Source of the DNA: Sphingobacterium sp. UBA6711
GTDB lineage: Bacteria > Bacteroidota > Bacteroidia > Sphingobacteriales > Sphingobacteriaceae
Assembly (NCBI GenBank): GCA_002454415.1
Contig: DKIT01000035.1
Location: 24,943-34,877, forward strand
Reading direction: 5' to 3'
Length of the DNA stretch: 9,935 bases
Shown here: positions 6,597 to 9,935 of the stretch, piece by piece
How positions within the stretch are numbered: position 1 is the stretch's first letter
Layout of the letters: each line of letters starts with the position of its first letter
Program-made: the position numbers and the translations under genes
The notes under the pieces: model-generated
Database searches by the model: none
Told to the model about the DNA's origin: nothing
Seen by the model: the letters and a program-made list of their open reading frames with translations, nothing else

Positions 6597-8114
6597 ATGA
6601 AAAGATATAATCGATGGGCGGTAGTCTTCCTGATGGCACTGGGCATCACTGCTTTTACGAGCTCATGTAATAAGAAGCTGGATATTGTCGCTTCCAATCT
6701 CGGCTCCGAGAAACTGGAATGGCAATCAATATCTGATACCCGTGCGCACTTAATGGGCATTTACGGCCTGATGCGAGCGGCATTGGTTGATAATTATGGT
6801 CATTGGGTGTATGGAGAGATCCGCTACGGTGACTTTACGTCCTATTCACGTGCCGATCTTCGGGTGGTACAAGAAAATAAGTTAAGATCAGCTTATCCTT
6901 TGCTTAAGGATCTTACAGACTGGCGCAGATTCTATGCTGTGATCAATGCCGCTTCACTTTTTATCGAGCGAGCACCTGAAGTGATGGCGAAAGATAAGCG
7001 CTATACAGAACGCGATATGAAGTACGATGTTGCACAAGCACGTACAATCCGTGCCCTGATGTATTTTTATATGGTTCGTATCTGGGGCGATGTTCCGCTA
7101 CTAAAAGATTCTTACGATAATGGTTCCTTTGTTGAACTTGCCCGCTCTACTGAAGCGACCGTTTTAGCCTTTGCAGAAACCGAACTATTAGCAGCTGCGC
7201 AGGATCTACCTTATCGGTATGCGTTCGGAACACAAACCTATTATGGTGAAAGTTATAGTACTTGGGTTGGCGTATTGGTCAATAAAATAACCGCCTATTC
7301 CCTGTTGGCACATGTGGCGGCTTGGCAAGGAAAGTACATCAATGCGGAGGTATATTCTCGATTTGTTATCGACAACTATGCACAGGCGAGCCTTGAACTG
7401 TTGACGACACCAGCTTTGGTGAATCCAACCGATGGTCTGTTTGGACCAAGTACCCGTGCGCAGATCTTAGCTGTGCGCTCTTCTTACCAATTAGGTGAAG
7501 CGACAAATACCGGCCATATCGAATCATTGACATTGGGGTATCCAATTGTTACCAAAGCTAAGCCCGACATCTATGTGAGCCGTGATACCATCAATAAATT
7601 ATTCGATGATGTAAACGATACACGTTTTGGTATTGACTCTATCTCTGGATTAGTACGGACCAATTACTTCACCAATTACAACGGCGATATCCCAATTTTC
7701 AGTAAGATCAAAGTTATTCGGAATGGTAATGGCGATTCTGATTTTTCCATTTTTGGATCCAACTTAGTGTTTACCCGCCTTGAAGAAATCTACTTACTGC
7801 AGGCCGAGGCTAAAGCTGTACTCAACCAGCGTGATGACGCCATTAAGTACCTCAATGTGATTAAAGAGCGCCGCGGTCTCAAGCCCTATATCAGCAACTC
7901 ACCAAAAGATTTGTTGGAAGAGATTTTCTTGGAGAGACGGCGGGAGTTAATGGGTGAAGGCTGGAGATGGTATGATCAAATACGTCTGGCAAAGATTAAG
8001 AAAAATAATCCGGTTATGAATGATTTGATCCAGAAGGGTGGAATCTATTGGCCGATATCCTCAGATGTACTCGAAAGAAATTCCAAACTGGTACAAAACT
8101 CATACTGGAAATAA
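6597..8114 (+). CDS. SusD/RagB-type surface lipoprotein, substrate-binding lid
   Basis: This 505-residue protein is the surface-exposed partner that captures the ligand and closes over the SusC barrel. A short signal peptide ends in a lipobox-like FTSSC, so Cys24 is the probable lipidated residue and the mature end reads CNKKLD. SusD features appear in the expected order: helix pair WRRFYAVINAASLFIE (109-124), the TPR-like block AQARTIRALMYFYMVRIWGDVPLL (146-169), the C-terminal FTRLEEIYLLQAEAKAVLNQ (392-411), then FLERRRELMGEGWRWYDQIRLAK (444-466). The final WPIS...LERNSKLVQN is also typical. Length is usual for the family (about 480-600). The ATG lies 21 bp after the susC stop and is preceded by a purine run AGAAAGAG, the nearest thing to a ribosome binding site in this operon. 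Ligand type cannot be read from the sequence. Confidence 0.94.
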   Translation: MKRYNRWAVVFLMALGITAFTSSCNKKLDIVASNLGSEKLEWQSISDTRAHLMGIYGLMRAALVDNYGHWVYGEIRYGDFTSYSRADLRVVQENKLRSAYPLLKDLTDWRRFYAVINAASLFIERAPEVMAKDKRYTERDMKYDVAQARTIRALMYFYMVRIWGDVPLLKDSYDNGSFVELARSTEATVLAFAETELLAAAQDLPYRYAFGTQTYYGESYSTWVGVLVNKITAYSLLAHVAAWQGKYINAEVYSRFVIDNYAQASLELLTTPALVNPTDGLFGPSTRAQILAVRSSYQLGEATNTGHIESLTLGYPIVTKAKPDIYVSRDTINKLFDDVNDTRFGIDSISGLVRTNYFTNYNGDIPIFSKIKVIRNGNGDSDFSIFGSNLVFTRLEEIYLLQAEAKAVLNQRDDAIKYLNVIKERRGLKPYISNSPKDLLEEIFLERRRELMGEGWRWYDQIRLAKIKKNNPVMNDLIQKGGIYWPISSDVLERNSKLVQNSYWK

Positions 8115-8128
8115 TAGAATAGATAATC

Positions 8129-8800
8129 ATGAAAAACAAACTTATTTTTTTAGGCTTATCGCTAATCGTATTACTCCTAGGTATTGCTAGTTGTAAAAAA
8201 GGGAATACCTATTACGAAGATTTTCAAGTCAAGTATACCGAATTTGACGGAACCTCATTGGAGTTTTTGGAATCACAAGGTAGTACCTATGATTCGCTTT
8301 TATTGGTCTTAGATCGTGTTCCCTCGGTACGTGCCAAGCTGAAAGATCCCAATACAAAGATTACCTTTTTCGCCATGACAAACAGCAGTTTTACCAATGC
8401 CTTGGAGGCAATGAATGGTGTGCGAAAAGCAGGAAACAGAGCTCCGCTTTATTTGGAAGAAATACCCCAATTGATACTCGACTCCTTGACCTATCATTAT
8501 GCCTTTGACGGCGAATATGATACGCCTTACTTGCGGGATTTTGTCGAAGGGAAGGTGATTAAAGCCTTGGATGACTACGATATGACGTTGAAGTATAAAG
8601 TAACATCGGCCTCCGGTATTATTGGTGGCGGTCAACAACAGATCATATTGAGTGACATGAATAACTCTATTTTTCAACGTTACTGGCAGGAAAGCGCAAC
8701 ATCTGTTGTCAATATACGTACCCGTAATGGTATGTTACATGTCCTCGCTCCCAGTCATAATTTCGGATTTAGTAAACTGGCTAAATTATTAAATAAATAG
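8129..8800 (+). CDS. FAS1 (fasciclin)-like lipoprotein of a SusCD operon
   Basis: The 223-residue product has a lipoprotein signal with a good lipobox (GIASC, Cys22) followed by KKGN. One FAS1-like domain occupies about residues 43-213. LEFLESQGSTYDSLLLVLDRV matches the first helices, KITFFAMTNSSF (77-88) is the H1 motif (family form TVFAPTNxAF), LTYHYAFDGEY (120-130) contains the conserved Tyr-His, and RNGMLHVLAPS (199-209) is the H2 motif (family form NGxIHVID). The middle of the domain diverges, with an inserted glycine-rich loop at 164-168. FAS1 domains are known in adhesion and ligand binding; in Bacteroidota they occur beside SusC/SusD pairs, where their role is not established. The ATG is 14 bp after the susD stop, so it belongs to the same operon. 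It is probably an accessory surface binding protein; this is inference from lipidation and context. Confidence 0.82.
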   Translation: MKNKLIFLGLSLIVLLLGIASCKKGNTYYEDFQVKYTEFDGTSLEFLESQGSTYDSLLLVLDRVPSVRAKLKDPNTKITFFAMTNSSFTNALEAMNGVRKAGNRAPLYLEEIPQLILDSLTYHYAFDGEYDTPYLRDFVEGKVIKALDDYDMTLKYKVTSASGIIGGGQQQIILSDMNNSIFQRYWQESATSVVNIRTRNGMLHVLAPSHNFGFSKLAKLLNK

Positions 8801-8801
8801 C

Positions 8802-9842
8802 ATGGAAATGAAAATATTAAAATCGGCAAAACAGTTACTGGTGCTCGGGATGGGACTTTTCACGCTAGCCTCCTGTAATAAGTATATTCCGGATGACCAA
8901 GATTCCTTGGGTACTGACGTGGTCTATAATACAGAAGAGTTTATGCCACTGTTGGGAAGAAATACCTTCTACAATAATATTGTCAATATTGGGCAGAATA
9001 CATCACAACCAGTCACTTTCAAAATTGTAAATGTGCGTGATATGGATGGACAGCCTTCAACGCTTTTTGAAGATAAATTTCCAGTGAAAATCTGGAAAGA
9101 AGCCTATACCGGCGAGGAGAAATCTATCGCAGAAATTGAAAGTAAACGTAAGATCGAATATCGTCCTATTCTCGAAATTCTCGAGAAATCAGGAAATATA
9201 AACTTCTGGGGACAGGCGGTCAATTCAAACTTTGTCAAAGCACAACCGGATCCCGGATATATGTTTGATATTGAAGTCAGCAACACCGGTGGGCGTCGGT
9301 ATTTACGCAATTTCAAATTAAGGCCCTATCGTGAACGTGCATTTGAACCAAGTATTATGGATCCGGTGACAGGCCTTTCGCCATTACCTTATACACATCC
9401 GAGCAGTACCACTAATTTGTTTGGTGAACGCACGAATTTATTTGTTTTTCCGAGCGAAATCAATGTGTATTTCAATAAGTTGGAAAGCAAGGGTACAGGA
9501 AGTAGAACCTTGACCATCAGTTTTCTGGATTCTTTAAATCGTCCAATCGATGTGAAGAAATTTGCGGCAACAGAATGGGATAAATTAGTCCATGGTTTCA
9601 ATCACCGATTTGAAAATGGCAAAGTGATCTATGACGTTGCCTATCCTATTCCACTGGCTCCGATCCAGACTGATTATACTTCGGCAGGCGGAGGATCAGC
9701 CGAGATGAATTTTAAATTTCGTAGAAAAGGTCAATTTGGTACAATAGAGGATTGTGGCATACGGATGCCATTTGCAATCTACGAAGAAGGGGATTGGGAG
9801 ATACAGTTTCGCTTCACCAATGAAACGCCAAAATTTGACTGA
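8802..9842 (+). CDS. DUF5007-like surface lipoprotein
   Basis: The 346-residue product starts one base after the previous stop, so translation is almost certainly coupled. A second in-frame ATG at 8808 would give a more usual MKILKSAK start; both keep the signal peptide. The lipobox is LASC with Cys25, and the mature end is rich in Asp (PDDQD). The body is predicted beta-rich, with an early segment LLGRNTFYNNIVNIG...PVTFKIVNVRDMDGQ (50-84), then YTGEEKSIAEIESKRKIEYRPILEI (102-126), FWGQAVNSNFV, PGYMFDIEVSNTGGRR (151-166), REREFEPS-like RERAFEPSIMDP (177-188), and a C-terminal EEGDWEIQFRF. From memory this pattern fits DUF5007, a family found behind SusD genes in Bacteroidota; no biochemical function is known to me. 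No catalytic motif is evident. Position and lipidation suggest a component of the same outer-membrane complex. Confidence 0.75.
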   Translation: MEMKILKSAKQLLVLGMGLFTLASCNKYIPDDQDSLGTDVVYNTEEFMPLLGRNTFYNNIVNIGQNTSQPVTFKIVNVRDMDGQPSTLFEDKFPVKIWKEAYTGEEKSIAEIESKRKIEYRPILEILEKSGNINFWGQAVNSNFVKAQPDPGYMFDIEVSNTGGRRYLRNFKLRPYRERAFEPSIMDPVTGLSPLPYTHPSSTTNLFGERTNLFVFPSEINVYFNKLESKGTGSRTLTISFLDSLNRPIDVKKFAATEWDKLVHGFNHRFENGKVIYDVAYPIPLAPIQTDYTSAGGGSAEMNFKFRRKGQFGTIEDCGIRMPFAIYEEGDWEIQFRFTNETPKFD

Positions 9843-9871
9843 TGATGGACGGACTAATTAGCTTAAAGATT

Positions 9872-9935
9872 ATGAAACAATTTTGCATAATATTCACTTT
9901 CATTTGCACCTTGTTTGTGGGGGAAGCATGGGCCC
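9872..9935 (+). CDS. Start of a fifth exported protein of the operon (3' truncated)
   Basis: The ATG at 9872 opens a frame that runs off the window end after 21 codons. These encode a typical Sec signal peptide: Lys2, a hydrophobic core (residues 4-17) and a probable cleavage site after AWA. No lipobox Cys is visible before the end of the sequence. In the same frame an earlier ATG at 9842 overlaps the upstream TGA by one base (TGATG) and would allow translational coupling, adding ten residues (MMDGLISLKI) before the signal peptide. I prefer 9872 because the resulting signal is of normal length, but the upstream start remains possible. The product's identity cannot be told from what is present. 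Confidence 0.65.
   Translation, partial: MKQFCIIFTFICTLFVGEAWA

Noticed and set aside
1..9935. CRISPR array, insertion sequence, phage genes, tRNA or rRNA
   Set aside because: No regularly spaced repeats, transposase motifs with terminal repeats, phage structural genes or RNA-gene signatures were seen on either strand.

Overview
The window reads as chromosomal DNA of a Bacteroidota species, most likely a member of the Sphingobacteriaceae (Sphingobacterium/Pedobacter type). The grounds are a SusC/SusD outer-membrane pair, a long Bacteroidota-type signal peptidase I with a fused N-terminal membrane domain, surface lipoproteins with short lipoboxes, AT-rich spacers, and start codons that mostly lack a Shine-Dalgarno sequence. 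The genus is an inference from style, not from a marker gene. All convincing genes lie on the + strand.

Left part (1-3046): the 3' end of an unrecognised helical protein closes at 275 and is followed by a perfect 19-bp-stem terminator (289-331). A 374-bp non-coding stretch with several small hairpins comes next. Then a small secreted protein of unknown function (706-1440) and a type I signal peptidase (1469-3046) sit 28 bp apart and are probably co-transcribed.

Middle (3047-3641): a 595-bp gene-free interval. Its first ~180 bp look more GC-rich than the rest and contain two mutually exclusive hairpins. Its AT-rich second half has two near-palindromic, LacI-operator-like sites exactly 21 bp apart (3451-3462 and 3472-3483), about 160 bp before the next gene.

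Right part (3642-9935): a tight operon of a SusC-like TonB-dependent transporter, a SusD-like lipoprotein, a FAS1 (fasciclin)-like lipoprotein, a lipoprotein resembling the DUF5007 family, and the start of a fifth exported protein cut by the window end. Spacings are 21, 14, 1 and 29 bp, or a 1-bp overlap for the last if its upstream start is used. SusC and SusD would form the lidded outer-membrane importer; the lipoproteins probably sit on the cell surface beside it. No glycoside hydrolase, lyase, peptidase, sulfatase, sigma factor or anti-sigma factor is visible, so the substrate is unknown. The SusC lacks the usual N-terminal carboxypeptidase-regulatory-like domain and any recognisable TonB box. 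This operon is the most interesting part of the window.
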